This document shows positions 6,003 to 6,009 of a DNA stretch of 6,009 nt, in pieces. The position numbers and the translations under genes were made by a program. The stretch's first letter is position 1. Every line of letters starts with the position of its first letter. The notes below the pieces were generated by a model. The model was not told the DNA's origin, did not search any database, and was given only the letters and a program-made list of their open reading frames with translations. The stretch covers positions 1-6,009 of the forward strand of contig CANTGP010000204.1 of assembly GCA_947653315.1 (NCBI GenBank). The letters run 5' to 3'. Source of the DNA: an uncultured Lachnospiraceae bacterium. Lineage in GTDB: Bacteria; Bacillota; Clostridia; Lachnospirales; Lachnospiraceae.

Positions 6003-6009
6003 GTCAGTC

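Overview
The window looks like a chromosomal housekeeping segment of a Gram-positive Firmicute of the class Clostridia, most like Lachnospiraceae. Three things point there: the gene order DUF512 radical SAM protein - der - plsY - gpsA, a long clostridial-type PRPP synthetase, and strong purine-rich Shine-Dalgarno sites. Base composition by eye is intermediate (around half GC) and similar across all genes. I see no mobile element, CRISPR array, RNA gene or sign of recent transfer. The taxonomic call is an inference from protein style and gene order.

Layout. Positions 1-116 are intergenic and hold a hairpin that may be a weak terminator for the minus-strand genes. Positions 117-4495 hold four minus-strand genes, packed head to tail and transcribed from right to left. 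In transcription order they are a DUF512/radical SAM protein of unknown function (3155-4495), the double GTPase der (1786-3120), the acyltransferase plsY (1133-1786) and the dehydrogenase gpsA (117-1127). Gaps are 34 nt, a 1-nt overlap and 5 nt, so this is almost certainly one operon. Positions 4496-4712 form a 217-nt divergent control region. Positions 4713-5900 on the plus strand encode a 395-residue ribose-phosphate pyrophosphokinase homologue, closed by a clear intrinsic terminator at 5910-5942. Positions 5943-6009 hold no gene, only a small hairpin.

How the genes work together. GpsA reduces dihydroxyacetone phosphate to sn-glycerol 3-phosphate. PlsY acylates that product to lysophosphatidate, the first committed step of membrane phospholipid synthesis, so the last two genes encode consecutive steps. 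Der is needed for maturation of the 50S ribosomal subunit. The leading gene carries an intact radical SAM cysteine motif behind a PDZ-like N-terminus, and its role is not known to me. The divergent gene would supply PRPP for nucleotides, histidine, tryptophan and NAD.

The most interesting parts are the control region and two proteins. In the control region, two good sigma-A-type promoters stand back to back with directly abutting -35 hexamers, and the -10 box of the minus-strand promoter sits inside a 13-bp perfect palindrome. The two proteins are the uncharacterised radical SAM enzyme and the unusually long, insertion-bearing PRPP synthetase. I did not find an obviously new multi-gene system.
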